DNA from: Cerioporus squamosus
Lineage: Eukaryota > Basidiomycota > Agaricomycetes > Polyporales > Polyporaceae
Reading direction: 5' to 3'
DNA length: 64,000 nt
Assembly (NCBI GenBank): GCA_022592435.1
Contig: JABYQS010000072.1
Location: 118,008 to 182,007 of the forward strand
Below, in pieces: positions 23,912-35,700 of the stretch. The translations under genes were made by a program, and so were the position numbers. Positions within the stretch are counted from its first letter, which is position 1, and the number at the start of each line of letters is the position of its first letter. The notes under the pieces are model-generated. The model ran no database searches. It was not told the origin of the DNA and was given only the letters and a program-made list of their open reading frames with translations.

Positions 23912-24816
23912 ATGTGTCTCACACAGCCACAACCATACGCTTCGTCTTCCTCTTCTCATTCGCCCACGTCCGCCAGCGCGGCTACACGGCACTCCCCATC
24001 GACCGCCAACCACAACAGCTCTGGCCCGCCATGGTCCACTGTTGTCGAAGACTTCCCCGATGGTCCCCTAGTCAGTGTTGCCACCGTCCTGCTCCCAGCC
24101 GGGTTCTGCCGTGAGAAGTATGGCCCTAAGCTGGAGGAGTATCTCGCCGGTGCGCGTTCGTGGCCTTGTAGCGGCTGTACTGAGAGTGATGAGCCTTGCG
24201 AACAGAGTAACGGTGGTGCTTGGAGGTGCAAGCGCTGCCTCATCAAGGGGCTCAATGGATGCGAATGGGAGATCCAGACATGTGAGTATGTTCGTGGCCT
24301 CGGACTTAATACACACTCACAGTAGTACACTGATTAGATGCAATCTTGGGATTGGAGGACGACAAATCCCTCAGGAAGCCACACATATCGTGGTCTCTCC
24401 TGGAGGATCAAGAGGCTGCCGGGCTCCAGGTCGATCGCCTTGAGGTCATCCTCCCGGCAGGGCTCCGAACGGAGACATATGGTGCCGAACTACCGGGACT
24501 CCTTGCGGATGTCCGTGCTGCGCCATGCACTCCGTGCCTCCGCATCGGCCAGGAGTGCACGCAGACGAACGGGGAGTCCTGGAAGTGCAAGAATTGTTTG
24601 GTCTACGCGCGCTCTGATTGCGAATGGCAGAGGGACACGGTGTTACATCCCGTGCTCCAAGACACCCAACTCCGGACTCAACTCCGACCGGACTCCGGTT
24701 CGTCCGTTGACTCATACTTACTTCCTCATCCTTTCGTTGTGACTCATCCTTACTACGATACTTACCCCTTATTATCCGCTCCCCTCGGACTCCGATCACC
24801 TCCGCAGTCCCGATAG
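23912..24816 (+). CDS. Cysteine-cluster protein of the transposon
   Basis: Exons 23912-24281 and 24338-24816 give 282 aa. The protein contains two copies of a module made of a hydrophobic lead (PLVSVATVLLPAGF / GLQVDRLEVILPAG), a Tyr-Gly-x-x-L stretch, and a cysteine cluster: CSGCTESDEPCEQ then WRCKRCLIKGLNGCEW, and CTPCLRIGQECTQ then WKCKNCLVYARSDCEW. The spacing CxxCx6Cx7-8CxxCx6C suggests a zinc-binding fold related to the small Cys clusters common in fungal transposon-encoded proteins. Function is unknown; nucleic-acid binding is a guess. The start is the ATG at 23912, upstream of a Ser-rich leader. The C-terminal ~60 residues are low-complexity and may really be intron or UTR. Confidence 0.65.
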
Positions 24817-25419
24817 TATTACCCGTTTGTATCCGCACTTGTACCCACTTGTATCCGCACTTGCCTCCATTTCCTATTGGCTACTTACTTGCTTCCGCCT
24901 TGGCACCGGACTCCGACTCCTGTCTCTACTTTTAGCTTACCCCTTTCGGACCTCCGGACTTTAGTATTTAAGTCTGCTTGTATTCTCCCTTAGACCTCAG
25001 TTCTGATATCTCGTTTACTTCCCTCTTATCCTTCTCGGTATCAACAAACTCAATCTATTGCCTTCTCTTCTGAAATCCGTCCGCACCTTCGTCCGGACTT
25101 CCGACCTCTGACCTCCGACCTCCGTCTTCCGACTCTGGTCATTCAGCTTCTGACTCTCTGGTTCCCTCTCTGCTTGACTTCCTCCATCGTTGCTTGCTCC
25201 GGTATAAACTCCGGAGTTCTGTTCCTTTGCAAATAGAAGACACCTTGCGTCTCCTCAGGGCGTTGGTCAATAACTTCGCCGAAGTCTTCACCTCCGCGCT
25301 GCCTTCGGACTTCGGACTTCGGACTTCCTTCCGGAGTTTGACTTGGCACGCACAGTCTTAACACACGGGTAAGTTCGGCGACTCTTACCTTTGCGCCATG
25401 TTCAGGCTGACTGACTTTC
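24817..25419. repeat. Low-complexity ctccg/cttcg-rich stretch
   Basis: The interval is dominated by imperfect repeats of ctccgac/cttccga/ctccgga, densest near 25,080-25,340 where ttcggactt occurs three times in a row. No gene is seen. It may be a long intron of the flanking genes or a spacer. Confidence 0.6.
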
Positions 25420-25848
25420 TTGGCGTTAGCGGCGATCCTTGGCGATTCCAAACTGCACGTCAAGCCGAAGATCGATCGCCAGCGACTTAGGCAGCAAGTG
25501 ACCGCCGGCACGATCGTCGACTCTCGCGCTGATGTTCTTCGACATAATGCGCGCGTGAGCCAATTCGTCAACGCCCACTCTCATCTCGTCACCCCTGGCT
25601 CTCCTCTGAATCGCTTCCTTCCCCCAGCACTTCGTCAGTCTTCCCGGGGCTCCCGCCGTAGTTGTGAAACCCCCGACGAGGCTCACCCGGCACTCGACCA
25701 GATCACCAGCGAGCTCGCTCAGATCACAGCGTCTCAGGCTCGCCAGGAAGACATCCTGCGCCAGGTGACCCGGCATCTCAATATTCCGGTGCCAGCTGCA
25801 GAGACTGGTGGACTGAAGTCTGGCGCCGATGCTGAGGATGAGAAGTAA
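25420..25848 (+). CDS. Unrecognised transposon ORF (probably a 3' exon)
   Basis: An open frame without an ATG at its start; a likely acceptor (ggcgttag) lies at 25,430, so the 5' part is missing from my model. The product contains KLHVKPKIDRQRLRQQV, VSQFVNAHSHLVTPGSPLNR and a C-terminal helix with LDQITSELAQITASQARQE (coiled-coil-like). I do not recognise it. It could be the last exon of the preceding cysteine-cluster gene, across a long low-complexity intron, or a separate short gene. Confidence 0.4.
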   Translation: MALAAILGDSKLHVKPKIDRQRLRQQVTAGTIVDSRADVLRHNARVSQFVNAHSHLVTPGSPLNRFLPPALRQSSRGSRRSCETPDEAHPALDQITSELAQITASQARQEDILRQVTRHLNIPVPAAETGGLKSGADAEDEK

Positions 25849-26275
25849 AGTCGCCTTTGTTGTTTGTCTATAGTTCTCGGCGAGCATAGTACTGTACTGA
25901 TCAATCGGCGATGAGGTAGGCATAGCGGCAGGAGGTTCTACGGTGTACTCAATCACGGGATGCGAACGTTCGGCGAGCTCACTCTCTGTATGTCTCGCTA
26001 GAACGAATGAATCGGAATTCACGGCATGATTTAGCAGTGCATATCGTCGGACTCGTTCGCTAGTACGCTACACCTGTGGCGAATAAACTGTGATGATCAA
26101 GCGACGGACGTTCTGGCGAAGGGACGGGCATGTAGAGAACACGCATAGGATAGGAGTATACAACAACTAGTTACGACATCTGCTATCCAGGCTGAGAGGA
26201 GTATGAGCAAGGAGCCATCATCGAGTAGGTCAGCGTTGGGATGCCAGCAAGTTACAAACAAAAACTCACAGTTGA
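25849..26275. other. Transposon spacer with TCGGCGA motifs
   Basis: No convincing gene. Several copies of tcggcga/tcgccga occur (near 25,880, 25,904, 25,971 and 26,289), the same core as in the subterminal arrays. Confidence 0.4.
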
Positions 26276-27064
26276 CGAACGACTTACAGTCGCCGAACAT
26301 TCAGGCGCAGATGCAGCATTGACGGTGGCCTTCCGCAAGTAGTCCTCGAGTGTGTGTATCAAGGTGGTGCTGCCGACATGCAGGTCGTCCAGATCAGCTT
26401 CGAAGATCTGGTGAGGAGGTCCCTGGAGAACGCCGTTCAGTCCGCAGGAGAACATAGCGAGCAAGGAAGATGGGTACCAGTTGGCTCGGGGGGGACATCC
26501 ACCACACGGGGCACGAGGCGGCCTTTGGCCCGTTCTCGCCCCACGTCCACCATTGCGCATAACCGGAACAATTGGCAAGTGAACCGAACTGGGATGGTTT
26601 GATCTCCTCGGCGAGTGCAAGAAACTTGGCCGTGTCAAGACTTTGTACATCAAAGTGCATATCGCGACCTTTCCAACCCGCGTGCTGCAGGAGGATCATC
26701 AGCGAATCGCAGTCTTGTGTCCAAGAGTCCGAATGGTGAGTTCCAATGGCTGTTGCGGCAGCGGAGATACCCATGGCACGGATTGCGATCCACTGTAACA
26801 GGCCAATAGTTAGCCAGCTCACTAGGCGTGTATGTTACGGAGACTCAGGGTGTATACCAGTTCTCTCACGATACCCGCATTCCATCGCCGCACAGTCAGA
26901 GGCCCTGCGGTGGCTGGGAGTGTCTTGATTGCTTGCGCAACTCGCCACACAACAAGCAGAACCTCAAGCCGAGCCGACCATAGTAGGATCTCTGAGTCTG
27001 AGGCAGAGGCGGAAGCGGCCTGTAGTGACATGGCGGTAGTAAAGAAGCATGCGTGTGAGAACAT
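26276..27064 (-). CDS. Unrecognised transposon-encoded protein
   Basis: At least three exons on the minus strand: 26858-27064, 26792 down to a gtaccc donor near 26,472, and a third beginning after caccag near 26,401. Joining them gives ...MSPPSQL then IFEADLDDLHVGSTTLIH. The N-terminus (FSHACFFTTAMSLQAASAS) may be a signal or membrane segment, and SEILLWSARLEVLLVVW is hydrophobic. WTQDCDSLMILLQHAGWKG and WWTWGENGPKAASC are Trp/Cys-rich. I cannot place it in a family. The 3' end is uncertain; the last exon may stop shortly after 26,276 or splice again. It lies just downstream of the transposase on the same strand. Confidence 0.45.
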
Positions 27065-27114
27065 TAGCAGACGATGTTTATAAAGCGAGTACAAAGGTGA
27101 CGCCTGTTTAGCAA

Positions 27115-30100
27115 CTAGTTCAAACGCGCCAGCTCAAAGCTGGATTCTGCATGCACCTTCAGTGACTGCCACATGTGTGCTTGACGACAAGCATAGGCGC
27201 GATGTCCCGGCGTCGGCGAAAGTGTGCGTAGCCCCTCCCACTCCGCCACCTTGGCGGCAAAAGATCTGACTGTGCAATCCATCTCGAACGGAACCAAGAC
27301 ACTTTCCTCGGTCCATCTCTGTTTCCGTGCGTAAGCCCTGAGCCAGAGCATTCGGCGAACTGTGACATGAGAGTTGTCAGCGGGGAACTGCGGAAATCAT
27401 GGGATGAACCTCACAACTCCGTGTCCACGAATCGGATCTCCCTGCTTCGTTGTCTTCGATCGTCCAGAACCAAGCTTCATGCCTGTTCCGGAGCCCTGGA
27501 GTGAACGCCTCGAGGACTGTAGTACTGGCCTTCAAATCCTCTCGCGCGATTGGCTTGTACTTCGCAAGGAAGGCGGCCTGCCGTTCCTCTTTGCCAGGCA
27601 TGAACAGCCGCAACGCCGCTCGCCGAGCCTGCGTGTAAACGCGTACATGCTTGCGGATAGCCTCATCGGCAACGTGGACCTCATCGAAGCTGCGGAGCTT
27701 TGCTCTTGTAGAGGTAGCTCCGCGGACCTTCTTCCGGAAAAGCATCGACTTGTATCCAATGCCAGTCCGGATTGCCTGTAGCGAGTCGTTCATCTGCCCC
27801 GTCCGAAGCTCCAGCTCCTTGTCTGCAAGTGTTGTCAGTGCACGACGCACAAGGTACTCCTGTCCAAACGTCGAAGGGAGCGCAAGAGCTTGGTGCTCTG
27901 GCTGAAGGGGATCCGCGTCAGCCTGCATCCGGGGAGGTGGCGCCTCGCCGAGGTCATCCCAGTCAGCGCCCAAGTCCGTCTGATCGTCCGGCAGAGCATA
28001 TCCCTGCAGATTTTGGCGACCCAGGTAGGTCGGAGCAGCTTTGTGGAAGGACGTGATGGATTTCGCGAGCTTCTGGCGCTGCTGGACAAGATCGAGTTGC
28101 TGCGACGGCGTGGACGTAACCCCTAGATGACGCGCAGCGTACGCAACTGACAGCCTTAGAGTGCCGTAAGAAAGCATGCAAAGAGAAAGTTCTATCAAGA
28201 GTAGTACTTACTTGCGCTCTTCCAGGCGAAGTCCGGCCGCTAGCCAAGCGGTCTCGCCGGCGCTGCTCCAGTCCACCTCCTCTAGTTCCAGACCCGCAAG
28301 CCGGAGTTCGATGTCCTTCTGTGTAGGGACTGCCGCGCAGTCGTCAGATAAGTTGTCAGAGAATGATAGAAGAACGTACGAGGCTTGGAGTGAACATCAT
28401 AGATGTCCATAGCTTTCACATCATTGCCCCGCATGGCATCAGCGTGCTCCGCGTCGGCGAGCCACTGCTGGCGCTCCTGCTCGGTAGTCGTGCTTGTGAG
28501 CTTGTTCAGCTGCTCGACCGCCGGCTGGAACTCCGTGCAGACACGCTTCCATCGCCGGTTCAGCAGTGGAACTGAGGGTCAAGGGGAAGTCATCACCATG
28601 GTGTATCATGAGAGCGACAATGAGCCAGCTTACCTATACGCGTGAGCTTCGTCCAGTTCGAGTCGTTCATCCGATCGTCAATGAGTTCATGCCGGTGCGC
28701 CGATCCCATGCCTCGAGCACTGTTGGCGATGCCTTTGATTTTGTTCCATAGTGTCTCCAGGATCTCACCGTCCTGTATACCGGCCCCTTTGAGGAAGTTC
28801 AATGAGAATCGAGGAAAGCACCGTGTGAGATGGCCGTGAACGTGGAATTGGCCGATACCTCCAAGAAACTGGATACCGGCGGGCATGTGAAGGTGCGGGC
28901 TCTTCTCGAAACGCTCGCGAAGATGGACGAGATACTGGCACATTACGTCGTAGCAGACAAGGACGATGGAGAGGCCGTTCAGGAATGCAAAGATCCAGTG
29001 GAGGATATAGTCGATATTGCGTTGCCTGCACAAGATGTCATCATATGATCGGAACAATCACAACTCGGAGCAACACACCTTTCGCCGAGCTGGAAGTCGA
29101 CGCAGCAGTGGGGCTGGAAGAAGCCATGCCGAGTGCATGCCGCTGCACCTATACCGGTCGCCTCATACTTCCCATGACTAACCGCAGCGTTCAAGACCGC
29201 GCGGTGGTCATTACAGGTCGGTGTCTGGCGAAGTCGATGTTGGTGAAATTTCGGACCACTAGCAGCCGCAGCACGTACCTCGGTAGTTTCGGCGGCGGTA
29301 CCCAGGTGCCGTTTGTACTCTGCATTGCCGGCCACGAAGGCGTGGCCATCGGCGAGGCATACATCGTCCTCGGGGTTCTTCATCGGCAGATGTTGCGCGC
29401 CAAAGTACCCGTCAAACATGACAGACCGAATGTACTTGAATCTGAAACGCGATGATTAGAACCTCGTTCTCAGCGATGGCAGCCACTTGACAGGCTCACG
29501 TCTCAGTGTCTTGTTCCCAACCATTGGGAAGGTTCACAGCAGGATCTGGACATGCCGGGCAGCGTACGGCCAGTTGGCCTGGCTGTATACTATCCTGGCG
29601 ATGTCCAAAGCCAGCCCACTTCCTCATCTTCAGATTGCGCCACTGTCTGGAGACACGCAGGAGCTCTCGGTATCGATCCTAGTAAGTAGTGTGCAAGCAC
29701 GGAGTCAGAACAAGCCAATACCTCAACGAAGACACTTGAACGACATACCGGAACCATGTGAGGAAAAGCGTTGTTCGTTCGGCGACGAAGAGCGTTGTAG
29801 TAGTTTCGCGCAGATGCGTTGCATTCTTTGTTGGCAAGCAAGAAGTCGTCAAGCAAGCGAGCAGTGAATACAGTCCTAGGGCGGGAGACGCTGGCCGGAT
29901 ACAGACCCAGGTCTATGATCTGCAGGTCTTCTCGGGACGCACGTGTGCATCTGCAGAACGTGAACGGGAGCTCCTGGATTCCGTCGGTATCGACGACGAC
30001 GACCATACGGTCGTTTGCATATGCCGCGGGGACTGCTGCTTCGTGGGACTGGAGCAAGGGCTCGCCGACGGACGGTAAGTCACCAATGTTGATCATCTCC

Positions 30101-31039
30101 TCCTCAACAAGCACCTGGGCACCGTCTTCGTCCTCGGTCTCCTCCTCCTCCTCAAGAGCTTGTTGGAGATACGAGATATCTTCGTCGTCGAAGTCGGACA
30201 TGTCGCTCTCGATGAGCACGGACGGCTCCGACTCCTCTTCCGGCTCCCTGTCTACCGGGGCCCCGTCAAGGCCGGGGTCAATTTGATGTTGTGTTGCCGA
30301 TGTTTCGTCGGCCGGCATCCTGTCCGCGACTTCGGGCGCGCTGTAGCGCTGCAGCATGGGACAAGGGTCCCCGCCATGCCCGCAGTGTACTTGAATGCCG
30401 ACTTGGCGTAACCATCCTGGCTGGAAGAAGCTTCCCTGCCAGAACTCGACACGGTGAAGAGGGTGCTTGGTATGGGTAGCGTAGCAGCATTGCTGGCAGA
30501 ATGTGGGGCGTCCGTGACAGGTAACGCACCTCCAGGTCGCGGCATGACCACACGAGGCCCGTTCGCCGACGGGAAGGCCCTCCATGGAGAGCTGATGGTG
30601 TAGATACTCGTCGCGAACCTTGAGGAAATCGACCTGGTAGCGATGCTGAGTCTTCAGCAGCCACGCTTGTGGTGAGACACTAGAGTTATATCGACAATCA
30701 AGCAGTCCATACCTTGCCTCGGCGAGCTTCGGCGTCCCTTCTGGCATTGTAGTCACCGTAAAGGTCCTCGCCGAGCGGTGCCAGTCCTGGGCCGGTTTCG
30801 GGAAATGCGCCAGGCATTGGGGTTTGTCGCGGAGCTATTCGATCGAGGAGAGCGGTGAGCGAACTTGAGGTTCCGGGTCTGGATTCTTGGATGGATGGAG
30901 TGGATGAAGATGCAGTCTGAGCCGATGGCATTGGCCTCGCTCTCTTTGTCACACCCTTGGGGCCTCGGAAGGTCTGCTTTACGACAGGATCGAGCTCGAT
31001 ATGATCGTCCTCATCGTCAAAGTACCGTCGACGTGACAT
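27115..31039 (-). CDS. KDZ-superfamily transposase
   Basis: Ten exons on the minus strand: 30713-31039, 29749-30651, 29500-29678, 29279-29441, 29079-29224, 28634-29025, 28380-28571, 28212-28329, 27415-28154, 27115-27359; 1134 aa, frame open throughout. The N-terminal CxC2-like zinc cluster is readable (CGHAATWRCVTCHGRPTFCQ, then HPLHRVEFWQGSFF, GHGGDPCP and FTFCRCTRA). KDZ motifs follow: NYYNALRRRTNNAFPHMVPD, RQWRNLKMRKWAGFGH, RCPACPDPAVNLP, MFDGYFGAQHLPMKNPEDDV, CNDHRAV, GIGAAACTRHGFF, LVCYDVMCQY, GQFHVHGHLTRCFPRFS and DGEILETLW. Acidic residues in FDGYF, CYDVMC and GEILET are candidates for the RNase H-fold catalytic triad. It should excise and reinsert the element. The first acceptor (30651) could be six bases further in. 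Confidence 0.93.
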
Positions 31040-31181
31040 TGCTCGAGAGTATGAAGGGTTACGTACAAAGTAGAGGCGGAGGAGGAGGAGGAGAAGCTGG
31101 AGAAAACACAAGTGCGTCTGCTGCTAGCCAAACAGTACCAGTATAGGCGTCCTAGGTGGCCGTCAAGTTGTACCGTGCGAA

Positions 31182-32523
31182 CTACTGCATAGCCCGGAGC
31201 CTGTGAAGATGCTTGGACCACCCCGGATCTTCTACACGCACCCAATCGTGAACGGTGTCTTTCATGAAGAAGGCGTAACAAATGCGATCTGGTGGAACCT
31301 GCGGGACAGCGTGTATCACCACCCGCGATGCGACCATGACGATACTCCCTGGCTCGTAGGGGACGGCGGCGCCAAGATTGCGGAATTGTACGACTCCTGC
31401 TTCGCCGTACGTTCCGAGGGTCAAGAGCATGTCAAGCCAACCGGGCCTGCCTGACACGTCGCGGTGGTGGATGGTCAGGCGGTTGACCAGCAGCTGGATG
31501 CAGTTGAATGCGGTGGGCCACTTCTCGATCTGTTCTCGGAGCTCCGGCGCACGCGCACTAAGCCTCATCTCCGCCTCCAGTCCTGCCTTATAGAGAGCAG
31601 GGTGCGTAACGGCGAGGATGCCGTCCAGAAGTCCCCCAGATTCCAACCATGCGGCCATCCAAGCGATGCCGTCCGCCTCCTTGAGAATTCTAGTACCATA
31701 TGGACGATCCTAATCTCCCGGTGGGAGTAAGGGCTTCGTCAGCGTTACGGCATATAATGACTGCGTATCTCGGACCTTGTGTCCTTGCTGGAACCATGCC
31801 GGTGAGAAGCAGGACAGCCCTGACGTCCACTCCACACCGGTAGTGAAGAACCGTTGGGCAATGCGCCACTTCTGGCCGGGATGCTTGATGTCATCGTCGT
31901 TGTGTATGCGCAGACGCGCCTCGAGGCATCGGGTGGCTGCGAGGAGTGTCGCCTGGCGAAGGCTTCAGCGGGATCACAAGGACTACCTCCATCATCCATG
32001 GGAGTGCATACCTGACGCCGTTCCGAGATAATCCCAGGGAGCGACCATACGAGCAAATTCCCATGACAGTCCGTTATGACTGCCGGCTGCGAAATGACGC
32101 CGTACTCCTCAGGCTTAGGTTCCACCCCGGGCCTGTGGCCTAGCGGAGGGTACCTCTTGAAGAGCTCATCCTCCTGCTTGATATCGAGAGTGGTCCCGTT
32201 TCCAAGACGGTCTGCGTATCGTTGCGCATCCCAAGCTACTGCATCTTCGCATATACGTCAGACTGGCGCAGTGCAAACAACATCTCGAAGTACGTACATT
32301 TGTTCCGAACAGCCTGTGCAAGCATGCGACCAGCAGCTTCACAGTCAAGTTTCAATTCAGCGGAGATCCCTGGCGGGGGTACTGGAGCGGCTTCCCCATC
32401 GGCGCGGGTACCTTGGGCCACGAGAAGATAGTACTTGTACAGCGTGCAGGTGTACCGAGCGATCTTCATGCGCTCCTGCGCTTGAACCGAGCTGTGTATC
32501 ACCGGATCCCATAGTTCCTCCAT
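31182..32523 (-). CDS. TET/JBP-family dioxygenase
   Basis: Four exons on the minus strand, 32298-32523, 32012-32238, 31749-31952 and 31182-31679, give 384 aa. The double-stranded beta-helix core carries LLVNRLTIHHRDVSGRPGWL, in which H-x-D supplies two iron ligands, then LGTYGEAGVVQFRNLGAAV, YEPGSIVMVASRVVIHAV (third ligand His) and DRICYAFFMKDTVHDWV with the Arg expected to bind 2-oxoglutarate. These enzymes oxidise 5-methylcytosine (TET) or thymine (JBP) in DNA; the fungal branch acts on 5mC. The N-terminal half (YPPLGHRPGVEPKPEEYG, LEARLRIHNDDDIKHPGQKW) is typical of fungal members. The stop lies 142 bp upstream of the transposase start, on the same strand; the HMG-like gene diverges from it. 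Confidence 0.93.
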
Positions 32524-32782
32524 GTACAGTGAGATGCGTGTCGCCGAAGTGCCAATGGGTGGAAAATGAAGAGAGGAAGACAGAGTGAGGGTGACCTCGA
32601 TGTAAACATGCGGCCGCTGCGCATACCACTGTTTGGCGCCTCTACCGGACCGTGGCTATAGTTAGCCACAGCACTGCATCGCAAGCCACCACATATACTC
32701 TCCTCCTCCTCGTACTTCGAAATGTGCGCTTCGCTGCCCACCCACTTCCTTCCGAGTCGCTGCTTGCGATACTGGTAGCGCT
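32524..32782. promoter_or_regulatory. Divergent promoter with 7 bp inverted repeat
   Basis: 259 bp separate the TET/JBP (-) and HMG-like (+) starts. A perfect inverted repeat gtggcta-tagt-tagccac occupies 32,652-32,669. Its central position between divergent genes suggests an operator for co-regulation; that is inference. Confidence 0.5.
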
Positions 32783-35700
32783 ATGGGGCGACGCCGGGCT
32801 CGGAAGAAGCTCCCCCCTGAGGAGGCCTCTTATCTGGATAATCATCTGGCTGAATACCGTCGCACTGCTAGAACTGACGCTCGTACGGTGTTAGTCACCA
32901 CATGCGCGAAGCATCTGCTCGAGATGCGGGGCGTACGAGAGGAGGACACGACAACTTATAAGGTACTCGTCGACCAATTCGAGGAGGTCAGCAGCTATTT
33001 TGTATTGGTAGAGCATGATGAAGGCCCATCATCTCACAACAGCCACAGAAAGTCATTAACTGGTTCAGTAACCGGGCGCAAGCTAAGAAGGGCCGCCTTC
33101 CAACGCGCATCTTCCGTCGTTGGACAGGAGAGAAGGTGTTCGAACAGTTGCGCCACCTCGAGATCAAGGCCGCTCGCAACAGCGAGGCTGGTTCAGTCCC
33201 ACACGACATCGTTGTCTGGAACGCATCCCGTCGTAATCTGTACAAGGATCTTTCTCAAGAGGAGCGTGCAGAATTTCGGGAGACCGCGGCCAAGTGGAAC
33301 CGCGAGGGCCCGGATGCTCACCTCCTTCCCAAGTATGCTGTCCGCGCAGTACTCAAGTCAGTCTGTTGTTGCTTACCCATCCTGTCGTGGGCTAGGATCG
33401 CCGCGCGACGCTGTATTCAATACATGCGCACCACTGTCAGCATGTTCTGGGAGCAGGTCGGGATGACTATGCTGATGTATGGCATGTTCCTCGACCCTGA
33501 TAGCCCCACTAGAACCCGAGGAATACAGTGAGTATGTAGCTCAAGAGCGACCAACGTACTCACCTTCTGCTTGTCAGCTACGACACGTCCGACTACATCA
33601 AAGAACAAGCGGAGAAGGAAGGACGCTCGTTAGCAGTGTTCACAGAGGATCCCGAGTGGGACGTCGGACTTCGCAAGAAATTCCGCGTGTTCTACAGAAA
33701 ATGGCACGTTCGCGACGATGACAGCGAACCTGTCCACCTGGAGGTATCCACACGCAACATCCCTCCCGAGTTTGTCTTCGAGCTCCGTTCTAACGGTTCC
33801 CCAATCATCGTGGACCACGAGAACGGCGCACCACTCTCTGGAAAACGTCGCATCCAGATGTATCGACAGTACATGCGACTCCAGTACGGTACGTCGCTTA
33901 CTATATATTCTCGCTGTCTACCTGTCTAAGTGCTGGTTATCTAGGCTGCGCAAAAGGCGTCCTCGTTAAGAGCGTGCCCTGGGCGTCCATGGGCAAGAAC
34001 ATGGACAAGTTCTTCGAGGAGGGTATGTTTCCCCCTGGCTTTGAGATCAAGGAACCGACTAGGGCGCACGAGTCGGAACTAGCCGCGTTCATTCGTCATG
34101 TCAGGGACATGGAGAATCCTTCAGACGGCTCCCCGCCACGATTCTTCCGCTTCAAGGCCTACCGATCCGGGGATGGAGCCTGGATCGATGCGAAGGATGA
34201 CGGCGAGCCCCCCGTGGACCCCGATGAGGAGAAAGCCGAGAGAACGACCATCTACCCTCCTCATTTCGACCTTGACGCACCCTTGGAACCTTCGACTCGA
34301 CACTCGCTTCCGGACAAGGAACAGAGAAGACAGACTCTCGCCGCGATGCATGCCGCCAACGTGGAGTCCATTCGACGGGCGAAACAGGATGGGCGCAGCT
34401 CGAGCGCCGTTACAGCTGACCAGGACGCAGACTCTGAGGACGTGGTGCTGAAGAAGGCGGCGCCGAAGAAGAAGGCGGCAAAGAAGAAGCAGAGCAGCAG
34501 CACTCGGCGGGAGGCCCGCACTCCGCCACCTCCCCTTCCACAGCCCACAGGCTCTCGTCGTGCTGCCACTAGGGTACATTTCTCTTCCACTCCCCATGCA
34601 GACGTCGCTGCTCCACATCCATCCAACGAGGAAGACTTCGTCGAGACCGAGACAGTTCCTGACATTGAGCCGGAGGAGCCTGTCTCAAGCGACTTCGGCG
34701 ACGACCTCACAGCAGAGCACTTCAATTGGGATGAAGACGATTTTGACGCAGCTGAAGAGCGCACGGTTCTCCCCCTCTTCCTCCCCTCTGGCTATCCGAG
34801 CGATAGCGACAGCGACAGCAACAGTGACAGCGACAGCAACAGTGACAGTTCGGCGGATGTCCTCCCTGCCAGTTGTCCGCTCGCCAGCGCAGGACAGCAT
34901 CGCCAGACCAGCAATCGTCCGCTTGCCAGCGCAGGACACAGCACTCGTCCGCTCGCCGGTGCAGAACCCAGCAATCGTCCACTCGCCGGCGCAGGTCCGA
35001 GCACTCGTCCGCTCGCCGGTGCAGGACCCAGCAATCGTCCGCTCGCCGGTGCAGAATGGAGTGCTCGTCCACTTGCCGACGCTGTACGGCAGCGTAGCCA
35101 CGGCAAAGGGAAGGCGGTCGCAGCGGACGTTGATTTGGAGGAGCAGCCAATCATGATGAGACCCCGTCCCTTGGCTCCGTACTCTATTGGGACGGATGCC
35201 GAGGAGCGATGGAGGTATCTACATCGGCTCGTAGACCATGTCGAGTACCTCGAGATGCTACATCGCGCGCGTACAAAGGTGAGCTTGATTTTGCCTGGAC
35301 ATGCACCGAAATCTCACGAAGCTGGCTGTCTGCACTAGTTACACGCATTCTCGGAGATCGAACCTCACGCCGCTGCACCCTGGCTGACCTGGTCATACAC
35401 GAGCCCACACCTTCCCGCCTCCGCCCATCACGATCGTACTACTCTGTCAGCCTTGGTTTCGTGGCTGAGCAACGGTATATCATCCCTCCGGGACTCACCT
35501 GCCGGCGATGTGCAGCGGTTCTGCCTCGCCTTGGGGATGCTATTCAGGGATGCGAAGCTTGTCTCCGAGATTGTGGATGAGGAACACATCAGCGACGACC
35601 TGCCTGCATACTTTGCGCATAGCAGACTTACCAGCGAGGTGGTCTCACAGCTTCGCTTGGTCTGCGCCGCTACTTTTCCCGTGCCCCGGCCTCGTCCTGC

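Noticed and set aside
33357..33395. A 39 nt GT-AG interval inside the HMG-like gene as an intron.
   Set aside because: It is shorter than the other introns here and a multiple of three without a stop. I left it as coding, though either reading is possible.
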